Below are positions 9,809 to 18,357 of a stretch of 64,000 nucleotides of DNA, one piece after another. Position 1 is the stretch's first letter. Every line of letters begins with the position of its first letter. The DNA lies in NCBI GenBank assembly GCA_002840155.1, contig PGZH01000010.1, forward strand, positions 62,001 to 126,000. The letters run 5' to 3'. A program made the translations under genes and the position numbers. The notes beneath the pieces were generated by a model. It was given only the letters and a program-made list of their open reading frames with translations. It did no database searches and was not told where the DNA came from. The stretch comes from Gammaproteobacteria bacterium HGW-Gammaproteobacteria-13. GTDB taxonomy: Bacteria > Pseudomonadota > Gammaproteobacteria > Pseudomonadales > Pseudomonadaceae.

Positions 9809-10228
9809 ATGCGTCACTTTCTGCGTCATCCCAGTGATATGCCGGTTGAATTAGTGCTGCGCAAACAGGCATTTGTACCCAAAGAACGGCTCAACAATAT
9901 CAGCCTCGGCGGTGTGGCTTGCAACTCCAACCGCGCTTTTCGCCGTGGTACGGCCATCGAATTGCGGATTCCGCTGTTCGGCGAACATGCGCGCTATCCG
10001 GGGCTGGTGGCCTGGTGCCGCAAGCAGGAGGGCAAATACTTGGTGGGTATTGCCTTTGTCGATGAAGACACGCTGTTTCGCGCGCGCATGGTCGAGCAGG
10101 TCTGCCAGATCGAACATTATCGCCATCAACGCGAGCAGGAGCTGGGCTGCAGCCTGCCGGTCGAGGTGGTCGCACAGGAGTGGATCAGCCAGCATGCCGC
10201 CGAGTTCTCCCGCGCCAGCCTGAATTAG
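9809..10228 (+). CDS. PilZ-domain protein, probable c-di-GMP receptor
   Basis: 139 residues. Seen: N-terminal RHFLRHPSDMPVEL, giving the RxxxR-type arginine motif, and NNISLGGVACNSNRAF, giving the (D/N)xSxxG motif, about 25 residues apart, the two loops that bind cyclic di-GMP. The ~40-residue C-terminal tail is helical and has no recognised domain. It stands alone between the thioredoxin-fold gene and DAHP synthase. Likely a single-domain signalling adaptor; target unknown. Confidence 0.88.
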   Translation: MRHFLRHPSDMPVELVLRKQAFVPKERLNNISLGGVACNSNRAFRRGTAIELRIPLFGEHARYPGLVAWCRKQEGKYLVGIAFVDEDTLFRARMVEQVCQIEHYRHQREQELGCSLPVEVVAQEWISQHAAEFSRASLN

Positions 10229-10385
10229 TCGAATCCTCCCATCGGCGCGGCTTAAGCCGCCAAGCCCATTGTCGAGCCAGGCCTATACGCGCTAAGGTTC
10301 GGCTTCCCCGCTGTGCTCATATTGCTGTGCTCCGCCACACGGGGATCGCTGGCGGCCGGCACCCGTGACCTGATGACTCTGACTG

Positions 10386-11474
10386 ATGAATAGCACGATG
10401 GCTGATTTACCGATTGATGACCTGAACGTTGCCTCCAACGAGACCCTGATAACCCCCGCACAGCTCAAGCGTGAAATTCCGCTGACCGATGCTGCGTTGC
10501 GCACGGTTGCCAGCGGTCGTGAGGTAATCCGCAATATTCTCGATGGCAAGGATCATCGCCTGTTCGTGGTGGTCGGGCCGTGCTCGATCCACGATATCAA
10601 GGCCGCCCACGAGTATGCCGAGCGCCTCAAGGCGCTGGCTGCCGAGGTCTCGGACAGTCTGTATCTGGTTATGCGCGTGTATTTCGAGAAGCCGCGTACT
10701 ACCGTCGGCTGGAAAGGCCTGATCAACGATCCGTTTATGGACGACTCGTTCAAGATTCAGGATGGCCTGCATATCGGTCGCCAGTTGCTGCGTGACCTGG
10801 CTGAAATGGGCCTGCCGACTGCCACTGAAGCCCTTGACCCGATCTCCCCGCAGTACCTGCAGGACCTGATCAGCTGGTCGGCCATCGGCGCGCGCACCAC
10901 CGAATCGCAGACCCACCGCGAGATGGCCTCCGGCCTGTCTTCGTCGGTGGGCTTCAAGAACGGCACCGATGGCGGCCTGACCGTGGCGATCAACGCCCTG
11001 CAGTCGGTCTCCAGCCCGCACCGTTTCCTCGGCATCAACCAGGAAGGTGGCGTGTCCATCGTCACCACCAAAGGCAATGCCTACGGTCACGTGGTGCTGC
11101 GTGGTGGCAACGGCAAGCCGAACTACGACTCGGTGAGTGTTGCCGTTTGTGAGCAGGAACTGACCAAAGCCGGCATACGCCCGAACATCATGGTCGATTG
11201 CAGCCACGCCAACTCCAACAAGGACCCGGCCCTGCAACCGCTGGTGATGGACAACGTGGCTAACCAGATTCTGGAAGGCAACCAGTCAATCGTCGGCCTG
11301 ATGGTGGAAAGCCACCTGGGCTGGGGCAACCAGTCGATTCCCAAGGACCTCAGCCAGCTCAAGTACGGCGTATCCATCACCGATGCTTGCATCGACTGGG
11401 AAAGCACCGAGAAAACCCTGCGCGGCATGCACGCCAAACTCAAGGATGTGTTGCCTAAGCGTCAGCGCGGCTAA
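10386..11474 (+). CDS. 3-deoxy-7-phosphoheptulonate (DAHP) synthase, class I
   Basis: 362 residues. Condenses phosphoenolpyruvate with erythrose 4-phosphate, first step of the shikimate pathway. Seen: VVVGPCSIHDIKAAHEYAERL (metal-binding Cys and PEP loop), YFEKPRTTVGWKGLINDP, GARTTESQTHREMASGLS, NIMVDCSHANSNKDP and the C-terminal SITDACIDWESTE. Of the AroF/AroG/AroH type; which amino acid feedback-inhibits it cannot be read reliably. Start ATG 10386, with a second ATG at 10398. Followed by a strong terminator. This pathway supplies chorismate, also the precursor of the siderophore made by genes from 18358. Confidence 0.95.
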   Translation: MNSTMADLPIDDLNVASNETLITPAQLKREIPLTDAALRTVASGREVIRNILDGKDHRLFVVVGPCSIHDIKAAHEYAERLKALAAEVSDSLYLVMRVYFEKPRTTVGWKGLINDPFMDDSFKIQDGLHIGRQLLRDLAEMGLPTATEALDPISPQYLQDLISWSAIGARTTESQTHREMASGLSSSVGFKNGTDGGLTVAINALQSVSSPHRFLGINQEGGVSIVTTKGNAYGHVVLRGGNGKPNYDSVSVAVCEQELTKAGIRPNIMVDCSHANSNKDPALQPLVMDNVANQILEGNQSIVGLMVESHLGWGNQSIPKDLSQLKYGVSITDACIDWESTEKTLRGMHAKLKDVLPKRQRG

Positions 11475-11490
11475 GTACAGCGGCTGTAAC

Positions 11491-11528
11491 AAAAACGGGC
11501 TTATGCGTTATGCATAAGCCCGTTTTTT
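11491..11528 (+). terminator. Intrinsic terminator after DAHP synthase
   Basis: aaaaacgggcttatgc-gttat-gcataagcccgtttttt, a 15-bp stem with a T run, 17 nt after the stop. Confidence 0.92.
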
Positions 11529-11566
11529 ATGTTTTGGGGCTATGTGGAGTTGCGCAGAGGCTTTGC

Positions 11567-11655
11567 GGGAGGGGCTTTAGCCGCGATAAAAGCTTGCCGC
11601 TGAAGCGCCTCCTACGAGCAGCCCGTAGGATGGGTTGAGCGCAGCGATACCCATC
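11567..11655. repeat. Composite REP region (ggaggggctttagccgcg and gtaggatgggttgagcgc types)
   Basis: Left half ggaggggctttagccgcga...tgccgctgaagcgcctcctac is a palindromic REP unit. The right half, gatgggttgagcgcagcgatacccatc (broken here as GATGGGT-n13-ACCCATC at 11629-11655), is a second repeat type. Lies between DAHP synthase and the benE 3' end. Confidence 0.7.
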
Positions 11656-11657
11656 AA

Positions 11658-12854
11658 TCAAGCGTCCCGCTTGCCCCAGTTAAGAATCGCCAGGGTCAGC
11701 AGGCCCGCAACAATCCCCCAGAACGCCGAACCGACCGAGAACAGGGTCATGCCCGAAGCCGTCACCAGAAAGGTGATCAGCGCCGCTTCGCGTTCTTTCG
11801 GCTCGCTCATGGCCTGGGTCAGGCCGCCGATGATCGAGGCAAATAGCGCAAGCGCGGCGATGGACAGGATCAGTGCCTTGGGTAGAGCGGCAAATAGCGC
11901 TGCCAGGGTGGCGCCGAAGATGCCGGCGATGCCGTAGAACACCCCGCACCAGATGGCGGCGGTGTAGCGTCTTTTCGGGTCTTCGTGGGCTTCCGGGCCG
12001 GCGCATATGGCGGCGCTGATAGCCGCCATATGGATGCCGTGGCTACCGAAGGGGGCCAGCAGCATTGAAGTCAGCCCGGTCGTAGTCAGCAGCGGGCTGG
12101 CCGGCACGTCATAGCCATTGGCGCGCAGCACGGCCATGCCCGGCAGGTTCTGCGAGGCCATGGCGACGATAAACAGCGGAATGCCGATGCTGATGGCCGC
12201 CGCCAGGGAGAAGCTTGGTGTGGTCCATTCCGGCACCGCCAGTTGCAGCTCGAAATGCTCGAAGTTGAGCAGGCCGAAAATCGCAGCCAGTACGCTGCCG
12301 ACGATCAAGGCGGCGAGCACGGCATAGCGCGGCATCAGGCGTTTGCCCAGCAGGTAGGCGATCAGCATGGCCACTACCAGCAGCGGCTGCTGCTCGGCGG
12401 CTACGCAGATTTCCAGGCCGATCTTGAACAGCACGCCGGCCAGCAGCGCGGCGGCGATGGAGGCGGGGATGCGGCGCATCAGGCGGTCGAAGGTGCCTGT
12501 CAGGCCGATCAGCACAATCAGCGCCGAGGCGAAGATATAGGCGCCAATCGCCTCGCTATAGGGGACGCCGGGTAGGCTGGTGATCAGCAGCGCCGCGCCG
12601 GGGGTGGACCAGGCGATCATGATCGGCGCGCGATAGCGCAGCGACAGGCCGATGCAGCAGAGCGCCATGCCAATCGACAGCGCCCAGATCCACGAGGAAA
12701 TCTGCCCGTTCGTCAGCCCGGCGGCCTGGCCAGCCTGAAACATCAGCACCAGCGAGCTGGTGTAGCCGGTGAGCATGGCGATAAACCCGGCGACTACCGC
12801 CGAGGTCGAGGTGTCGGCCAGCGGCCGTAGGCGGGCTTGCGGCAGGTCGTGCAT
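11658..12854 (-). CDS. BenE family benzoate:H+ symporter-like membrane protein
   Basis: 398-residue polytopic inner-membrane protein, about 11-12 helices. Recognised by the BenE hallmark regions MLTGYTSSLVLMFQAGQAAG, APIMIAWSTPGAALL and APFGSHGIHMAAISAAICAG. The family imports benzoate or related aromatic acids, but this copy is not beside catabolic genes. Its ATG overlaps the TGA of the LysE-family gene by one base (TGATG), so the two are translationally coupled. Confidence 0.88.
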   Translation of the reverse strand: MHDLPQARLRPLADTSTSAVVAGFIAMLTGYTSSLVLMFQAGQAAGLTNGQISSWIWALSIGMALCCIGLSLRYRAPIMIAWSTPGAALLITSLPGVPYSEAIGAYIFASALIVLIGLTGTFDRLMRRIPASIAAALLAGVLFKIGLEICVAAEQQPLLVVAMLIAYLLGKRLMPRYAVLAALIVGSVLAAIFGLLNFEHFELQLAVPEWTTPSFSLAAAISIGIPLFIVAMASQNLPGMAVLRANGYDVPASPLLTTTGLTSMLLAPFGSHGIHMAAISAAICAGPEAHEDPKRRYTAAIWCGVFYGIAGIFGATLAALFAALPKALILSIAALALFASIIGGLTQAMSEPKEREAALITFLVTASGMTLFSVGSAFWGIVAGLLTLAILNWGKRDA

Positions 12855-13465
12855 CAGAGCAATCCAGTGTCGGCGAAGATGGGGTACAGCGAGGCTACCA
12901 GCAGCAGTGCCATACCGATATTAAACACGCGCAAGGCCCGCGCGTTGCTCAGCCAGTTGCGCAGTAGGCTGCCGGCGACTGTCCACAGGCCGACGCTGGG
13001 GCAATTGACCAGGGCGAACAGCGCGGCGATCAGCAGCACGTTGACCACGAAGTTCTCTTGCGGTGTATAGGTGGTAATGGCGCCGATGGCCATGATCCAG
13101 GCTTTCGGGTTTACCCACTGAAAGGCTGCGGCCTGGAGAAAGCTGAACGGCTTGCCGGCGGCGTTGTTCTGGCTGTCCGGTGCACCGGAGTTGGCGATTT
13201 TCCAGGCCAGGTACAGCAGGTAGGCGGCGCCCAGATAGCGCAGCACGTTGTAGAGCAGTGGCACTTGCTCGAACAGCTGGCCCAAGCCGAGGCCCACCGA
13301 GGCCACCAGCAACATAAAGCCCAGGCTGATGCCGAACATATGTGGCAGGCTGCGGCGCAGGCCGAAGTTCACCCCGCTGGCCAGCAGCATCATGTTGTTT
13401 GGCCCCGGCGTTACCGAGGTGACAAAGGCAAAGGCGATAAAGGCGAGCAGCAGTTCGGTGGTCAT
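12854..13465 (-). CDS. LysE/RhtB family amino-acid exporter
   Basis: 203 residues with six hydrophobic segments. Starts MTTELLLAFIAFAF and carries the family signature VTSVTPGPNNMMLLASGVNFG (split here across residues 14-34). Exports amino acids or analogues. The start is set at ATG 13465; the longer frame to 13636 runs through low-quality sequence and is rejected. Upstream of benE in a two-gene unit. Confidence 0.88.
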   Translation of the reverse strand: MTTELLLAFIAFAFVTSVTPGPNNMMLLASGVNFGLRRSLPHMFGISLGFMLLVASVGLGLGQLFEQVPLLYNVLRYLGAAYLLYLAWKIANSGAPDSQNNAAGKPFSFLQAAAFQWVNPKAWIMAIGAITTYTPQENFVVNVLLIAALFALVNCPSVGLWTVAGSLLRNWLSNARALRVFNIGMALLLVASLYPIFADTGLL

Positions 13466-13610
13466 GGCGCGGCACTCAGAGGCAGTGTTGCTCAGCCTAA
13501 GGGGCGTGGGGCAGGGCGTCGCGGTACAGCGACGCGGGCAATGGGCGTAACAGTTTGAAAGTGTTTTTGGATAATACCGGTACAGTTTTGCCGGTGCGGC
13601 AGTACAGTCC

Positions 13611-13677
13611 GTAGCCCGGATGCAATCCGGGACCACTCAAGCGGCCCGACATGCGCCCCGGATTGCATCCGGGCTAC
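13611..13677. repeat. REP doublet (family gtagcccggatg...), copy 2
   Basis: gtagcccggatgcaatccgg, 26-bp spacer, ccggattgcatccgggctac; an almost perfect inverted pair. It lies upstream of the LysE gene and downstream of the MarR-type gene. Confidence 0.88.
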
Positions 13678-13695
13678 CCAGTGCTAGGCGTGTTT

Positions 13696-14127
13696 TTAGC
13701 GCCCCGCCAACGCCTGGTTGACCTTGAGCCAGCCCTGCACCGCGTCGTCACCCACTTCGCCGAAGGTCCGCTGTAGCAACCTGGCCTGTTCGCGGCGCAG
13801 TGCCTGTTCCAGCTTGGCACCTTCGGCGGTAAAGCCGAGCAGGCGTTTGCGCTTGTCGTCTTCGGCGGTAAGGCTCTGTACCAGATCCATTTCCAGCAGC
13901 TGACGCAGCGGAGTATTCAGCGCCTGCTTGCTCACATCCAGATAGCCCAACAGCTCTTTTATGCTCAGGCCTGGATACTTGGCGATAAAGAACAGAATGC
14001 GGTGATGCACCCGCGACAGGCCCCGGCGCGCCAGCATTTCGTCGGCCTTGGCAGTAAATGCCTGGTAGCCGAAGAAAAAAGCTTCCATGGCGGTCTGCTG
14101 GGTGGTTGTGCTCTTGAGGTCAAGCAT
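13696..14127 (-). CDS. MarR-family-like winged-helix transcriptional regulator
   Basis: 143 residues. Seen: ADEMLARRGLSRVHHRILFF, then the wHTH with LSIKELLGYLDVSKQALNTP as recognition region and the wing AEDDKRKRLLGFTAEG. The start at ATG 14127 is preferred; a TTG-start extension to 14178 has no ribosome-binding site. It is divergent from an aminotransferase, with a perfect 17-bp palindrome between, which it most likely binds. Ligand unknown. Confidence 0.82.
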   Translation of the reverse strand: MLDLKSTTTQQTAMEAFFFGYQAFTAKADEMLARRGLSRVHHRILFFIAKYPGLSIKELLGYLDVSKQALNTPLRQLLEMDLVQSLTAEDDKRKRLLGFTAEGAKLEQALRREQARLLQRTFGEVGDDAVQGWLKVNQALAGR

Positions 14128-14205
14128 TAAGGTCAAGCCTATTGACGTATTCGGGTTGATCGTCGTAGTTTCAGGCAAACAGAATTTCGGTCAAACAGTT
14201 TGACC
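14118..14205. promoter_or_regulatory. Palindromic operator plus GGTCAA half-sites
   Basis: GGTCAAA-cag-TTTGACC is a perfect dyad at 14189-14205. Additional GGTCAA half-sites lie at 14118 and 14131, with an inverted TTGAC at 14142. The position between divergent regulator and aminotransferase genes fits a MarR-type operator with several half-sites. Confidence 0.65.
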
Positions 14206-14230
14206 TATTTTTATTTGCCTTTGCTACCGG

Positions 14231-15397
14231 ATGATATCCATGGCCTTCTCCGAACGTGTTGCCCGCCTGAAAAGCTCCCTGATCCGTGAAATCCTCGCCG
14301 CGGCGCAGCGTCCGGAAGTCATGTCGTTTGCTGGCGGCCTGCCGGCCGAGCCAATGTTGCCGAAGGTCGAATGGGCTGATATGCCGGCCAGCATGGGCCA
14401 GTACGGCATGAGCGAAGGCGAGCCGGCGTTGCGTGAGGCGATTGCCGCCGAAGCCCGCGCCCTTGGCGTGCCGTGCGATGCCAGCCAGGTGCTGATCGTC
14501 AGCGGCTCGCAGCAAACGCTCGACCTGGCCAGCAAGCTGTTCATCGATCCGGGCACCGAAGTGCTGCTCGAAGCGCCGACCTACCTGGCTGCGCTGCAGG
14601 CCTTCCAGCTATTCGGTGCCGATTGCATCGCCGTGCCGCAGGAAGTCGATGGCCCGCAGATCGATGCTTTGCGTCAGCGCTTGGAAAACCACAAGCCGGC
14701 TTTCGCCTATCTGATCCCGACCTTCCAGAACCCTTCGGCGGTGCGCTACAGCGAAGCCAAGCGCGACGCCGTTGCGGCGCTGCTGGATGAGTTCGGCGTG
14801 ACCCTTATCGAAGACGAACCCTACCGCGAGCTGGTGTTCGACGAAGGCAGTGCCACGCCGATTGTCAGCCGTTTGCAAAAGGCCAGCTGGATCTACACCG
14901 GCACCGTGTCGAAAACCCTGCTGCCAGGCCTGCGCGTCGGTTATCTGATCGCCACCCCTGATCTGTTCCCCTATCTGCTGCGCCTTAAGCAGTCGGCGGA
15001 CCTGCACACCAACCGTATAGGTCAGTGGCAGGCGCTGCAGTGGCTGGGCAGCGAGAAATACCGTGGTCACCTGGCCGAACTGCGTGACTTCTACCGCATC
15101 CGTCGTGATGCCATGCAAGCGGTGCTGGAAGAACATTTCAGTGACCTGGCCGACTGGCAGATTCCTCAGGGCGGGCTGTTCTTCTGGCTGACCCTCAAGC
15201 AGCCGCTGGACACCCGTACGCTGCTGGCTCCGGCGCTGGCGCAGAACGTGGCGTTTATGCCGGGCGAGCCTTTCTTTATCGACCCGGACGCTCATCCGGG
15301 CCATTTGCGACTTAACTTCAGCCACGTCGCACCGGAGCGTTTGAGCGAAGGCCTCAAGCGCCTGGCCGAGGTAATCCGTCAGGCGCAAGCAAGCTAG
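14231..15397 (+). CDS. PLP-dependent aminotransferase (class I/II, 2-aminoadipate-type)
   Basis: 388 residues, fold type I. Seen: EVMSFAGGLPAEPMLP near the N-terminus, the YLIPTFQNPSAVRYS segment, TLIEDEPYRELVF with the Asp that contacts the pyridine nitrogen, and the Schiff-base Lys in YTGTVSKTLLPGLRVGY. Resembles the LysN/ARO8-like subgroup acting on branched-chain, aromatic or aminoadipate substrates. Start ATG 14231 or 14240. Probably controlled by the divergent MarR-type regulator. Confidence 0.88.
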   Translation: MISMAFSERVARLKSSLIREILAAAQRPEVMSFAGGLPAEPMLPKVEWADMPASMGQYGMSEGEPALREAIAAEARALGVPCDASQVLIVSGSQQTLDLASKLFIDPGTEVLLEAPTYLAALQAFQLFGADCIAVPQEVDGPQIDALRQRLENHKPAFAYLIPTFQNPSAVRYSEAKRDAVAALLDEFGVTLIEDEPYRELVFDEGSATPIVSRLQKASWIYTGTVSKTLLPGLRVGYLIATPDLFPYLLRLKQSADLHTNRIGQWQALQWLGSEKYRGHLAELRDFYRIRRDAMQAVLEEHFSDLADWQIPQGGLFFWLTLKQPLDTRTLLAPALAQNVAFMPGEPFFIDPDAHPGHLRLNFSHVAPERLSEGLKRLAEVIRQAQAS

Positions 15398-15431
15398 TCC
15401 ACGGATTCAAGCAGCTTAAGAGGAGGGCGAT

Positions 15432-16034
15432 ATGTTCAAGGTTTATGGCGATTACCGCTCGGGCAACTGCTACAAGATCAAGCTGATGCTGCATCTGCTG
15501 GATCAACCCTATGAGTGGATACCCATCGATATCCTCAAGGGCGAGACCCAGAGCGACGCCTTTCTGGCCAAGAATCCCAACGGCAAGATCCCGGTGCTGG
15601 AGCTGGAAGACGGCACCTGTCTGTGGGAGTCCAATGCCATCCTCAACTTCCTCGCCGATGGCAGCGCGTTTTTGCCAACCGAGCCGCGCCTGCGCACTCA
15701 GGTGCTGCAGTGGCAGTTCTTCGAGCAGTACAGCCACGAGCCTTATGTAGCGGTCGCGCGTTTTATCCAGCTGTACCAGGGCCTGCCCGAAGCGCGTCGC
15801 AGCGAGTACGAGGAGTGCCATGCGCGCGGCCACAAGGCGCTCAAGGTGATGGAGAAGCAGCTGCAGCGCACGCCGTATCTGGTTGGCGAGAATTTCTCGA
15901 TTGCCGATATCGCCCTGTATGCCTACACCCACGTGGCGGACGAAGGCGGCTTCGACCTGACGCCGTATCCGGCCATCCGCACCTGGCTGGCGCGGGTTGC
16001 CAGCCACCCGCGCTATATCGGCATGCTCGACTGA
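15432..16034 (+). CDS. Glutathione S-transferase family protein
   Basis: 200 residues. N-terminal thioredoxin-like domain (FKVYGDYRSGNCYKIKLML, then NPNGKIPVLELEDG with the cis-Pro, and LWESNAIL that contacts the glutathione gamma-Glu); helical C-terminal domain with the conserved N-capping motif FSIADIALYAYTHVADEGG. Preceded by aagaggaggg. Lies 34 nt after the aminotransferase and may be co-transcribed. Cytosolic; substrate unknown. Confidence 0.9.
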   Translation: MFKVYGDYRSGNCYKIKLMLHLLDQPYEWIPIDILKGETQSDAFLAKNPNGKIPVLELEDGTCLWESNAILNFLADGSAFLPTEPRLRTQVLQWQFFEQYSHEPYVAVARFIQLYQGLPEARRSEYEECHARGHKALKVMEKQLQRTPYLVGENFSIADIALYAYTHVADEGGFDLTPYPAIRTWLARVASHPRYIGMLD

Positions 16035-16052
16035 CAGCCAGTCGGCTGAAAT

Positions 16053-16086
16053 GAGCGGTGAGAGGCGCTGCGCTTTCTCACCGCTC
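16053..16086 (+). terminator. Stem-loop after GST gene
   Basis: GAGCGGTGAGA-n12-TCTCACCGCTC, a perfect 11-bp stem 18 nt after the GST stop. There is no good T run, so it may be a weak terminator or an mRNA-stabilising hairpin. Confidence 0.5.
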
Positions 16087-16150
16087 AGTAGCCAACTCGC
16101 CGTAAAAAGCACTTATCATTCAACGATCTATCTATTTGACTGGGTCGCGG

Positions 16151-18085
16151 ATGCCATCTGCTGTTCAACGTTATAAGCGGCTCCTGTCCGCTGCTCTGGC
16201 GCGTTACTTCCCCCATACCACTGCCTATCTGCGCGCCGAGCGTGAAGCGGCTGCACCGCTAAAAAAGCCTGCACCACGGGCGAAAAAAGCGCCTGCCAAG
16301 GGGCAATCTGCTAGCGCGAAGTCGCCGGTTAAACCGCGCCGCGCTGCGAGTAAACCAAGCACTCAAGGTATTTACGGACCGGCGCTGCTGGCGGTTGAGA
16401 CTACGCAAGCCCAGGCCATGCGCGAGCAGGTGGCGCGAGCGGTGACGGCTGGGCTGCTGAGTGCGCCATCGGATGAGCAGTGGGCGATGATTCTCAGCAA
16501 TCATCCGCTGACGCGCATCTTCGCCGGTGCCGGTTCGGGCAAGTCCACCACGCTGGTGCTGCGGGTGGTGTTTATGTTCTGTCATCTGGGCATCAAGCCC
16601 GAGCAGCTGACGGTTATTTCCTTTACCAATGCGTCCTGCGCCGAACTGCGCGAACAGCTACTTAAGGTACTGGGCTTCTTTAACTATCCCTTCGATGCTG
16701 TGCAGGGACGCCAATGCGTACGCACCTTCCACGCGGCCATGGGCAGCGTGGCCAAGGGCGTACTGAACAATCCATGCTGGTTCGAACAGCTGGACGACCC
16801 GCAGGCGGCGAGCCGCGAACTGGATAACCCACTCAGCGCCGGACGGCTGCGGCCGGCCCAACAGCGTCTGCTTAAGCAGGCTTACCAGCAGTGCTATGCC
16901 GAGCAGCCGGCGTTTCGGCAAAAGGTGCACAGCCTGCTGCAGTTGCCGCCGCCATCCGATACAGGCAAGCGCCTGCCCAAGGCGCCGTTGGATACCTATA
17001 AGCTGGCAGGCGAATTCAGTGCTGCGCCGCTGTATGAGGTGTTCTACGCCCAGGCCGGGTTTGCCGAGAGCATTGGTATTGAGGTGTCGGCCATGCAGCC
17101 GCAGGCGCTGACGGGCCCGGCAGCTGTACGTGAATTCAGCGATGCTCTACTGCTGTTCTGGCCGTACTTCGAGCGGTGCCAGCAGGAGCAGGGATTGATG
17201 ACCTTTAACGCCGCCTTCTCCCAGCTGACGGCGCGGTTGAGCGCTGGCGGGCAGGGCGTTTCGGCGCAGCTGTTGGCGCCATTCAGTCATCTGCTGATAG
17301 ACGAATTCCAGGATATCTCTCCGCAGATCGTCCAGTGGCTGCAGGCTGTACAACGCACGCTGGCCGGGCAGGGTACTGCGGTCAGCCTGATGGCCATTGG
17401 TGATGACTGGCAGTCGATCTACGGCTGGCGCGGCAGCTCGCCGGAGCTGTTTATCGATTTCGACCGACACTTTCCCGGTAAAGGTAAAGCCAAGCGCAGC
17501 GCGGTTCTGACTCTGGCCAACAACTACCGTTCGATTGAGCCGATTATCCGCGACGCCGAAGCGCTGCTGGGCGGCGTGCAGCAAAAACAGGCGAAGGTCA
17601 GCCAGGCAATCAAAGCCACGCAGCCGGGCGATCATGGCGTGCGCCTGATTCAGCGTTTCGACAGCAAGGCGCGCCTGCCGGAGCTGCTCAAGCAGATCAG
17701 CGAGCAGTGCGCCTATGCCGCCGCGCGCAACAGTCGCGAGCGCAACGCGGTATTGCTGCTCAGCCGGCGCAACGAACCGCTGCAGGCCATCACTGCGCAG
17801 CTGGACAAGAAACTGCCGGTCAAGGCCTACACCATCCACCGCGCCAAGGGCCTTCAGGCCGAAGTCGCGATTATCCTCGACGATTGCCAGCCGCCCGAAC
17901 CGCATCCGCTGCGCAATGCGCTGTACGCCTATTCGGGCTTTTTCAGCAACAGCTACGACCAGGCCATGCAGGATGAAAGCCTGCGCCTGGCCTACGTGGC
18001 GATCACCCGTGGGGTCAGCCGGGTGTTCTGGTACTGCCAGAAAACCCAGGGCGCGACGCGTATTCTGGCTGGGCGGGACAAGTAG
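16151..18085 (+). CDS. UvrD/Rep-like superfamily 1 DNA helicase with basic N-terminal tail
   Basis: 644 residues. Helicase motifs in order: Walker A FAGAGSGKSTTL (~residue 127), motif Ia VISFTNASCAELREQL, Walker B LLIDEFQDISPQ, motif III AIGDDWQSIYGWRG, motif IV LANNYRS, motif V YTIHRAKGLQAEVAII and motif VI AYVAITRGVSRVFW. This predicts a 3'-5' DNA unwinding ATPase. The first ~80 residues are a Lys/Arg/Ala/Pro-rich low-complexity tail, absent from housekeeping UvrD and Rep. ATG 16151 is preferred over an in-frame TTG at 16136. It stands alone; a role in repair or defence is possible but not shown. Confidence 0.88.
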   Translation: MPSAVQRYKRLLSAALARYFPHTTAYLRAEREAAAPLKKPAPRAKKAPAKGQSASAKSPVKPRRAASKPSTQGIYGPALLAVETTQAQAMREQVARAVTAGLLSAPSDEQWAMILSNHPLTRIFAGAGSGKSTTLVLRVVFMFCHLGIKPEQLTVISFTNASCAELREQLLKVLGFFNYPFDAVQGRQCVRTFHAAMGSVAKGVLNNPCWFEQLDDPQAASRELDNPLSAGRLRPAQQRLLKQAYQQCYAEQPAFRQKVHSLLQLPPPSDTGKRLPKAPLDTYKLAGEFSAAPLYEVFYAQAGFAESIGIEVSAMQPQALTGPAAVREFSDALLLFWPYFERCQQEQGLMTFNAAFSQLTARLSAGGQGVSAQLLAPFSHLLIDEFQDISPQIVQWLQAVQRTLAGQGTAVSLMAIGDDWQSIYGWRGSSPELFIDFDRHFPGKGKAKRSAVLTLANNYRSIEPIIRDAEALLGGVQQKQAKVSQAIKATQPGDHGVRLIQRFDSKARLPELLKQISEQCAYAAARNSRERNAVLLLSRRNEPLQAITAQLDKKLPVKAYTIHRAKGLQAEVAIILDDCQPPEPHPLRNALYAYSGFFSNSYDQAMQDESLRLAYVAITRGVSRVFWYCQKTQGATRILAGRDK

Positions 18086-18319
18086 AGGTTCCCGTCCGGT
18101 GTCAGCGCTGCGATGTCGTTGGCAGATTGGCTAAATCACTCCGCTTATTCACCCAGGCGGGATCGCTGCACTTGTCGGCCAAAGCCGCACGCGGGCTGCA
18201 GGTTCGCTGCGGATGGCTGCAAATCCCACCGTTTTGTCTCAGTAACCCTCGGGCTAGAGCCTTAGAAATAAATTGACGCAACTTCTGCGAGTGGTTAGCT
18301 TTGCCTTCTTTCTGTAAAT

Positions 18320-18338
18320 GCTAATTGTTCGTATTAGC
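18320..18338. promoter_or_regulatory. Fur-box-like operator of the siderophore biosynthesis operon
   Basis: GCTAAT-n7-ATTAGC dyad, 11/19 matches to the Fur consensus GATAATGATAATCATTATC by eye, 20 bp upstream of the isochorismate synthase start. A candidate promoter (TTGACG at 18273, TAGCTT at 18296, 17-bp spacing) lies just upstream. A similar GCTAA palindrome controls the uptake side at 39287-39305. The rest of the 272-bp gap 18086-18357 shows nothing else recognisable. Confidence 0.65.
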
Positions 18339-18357
18339 GTTAGATATGGAGGTTGGA

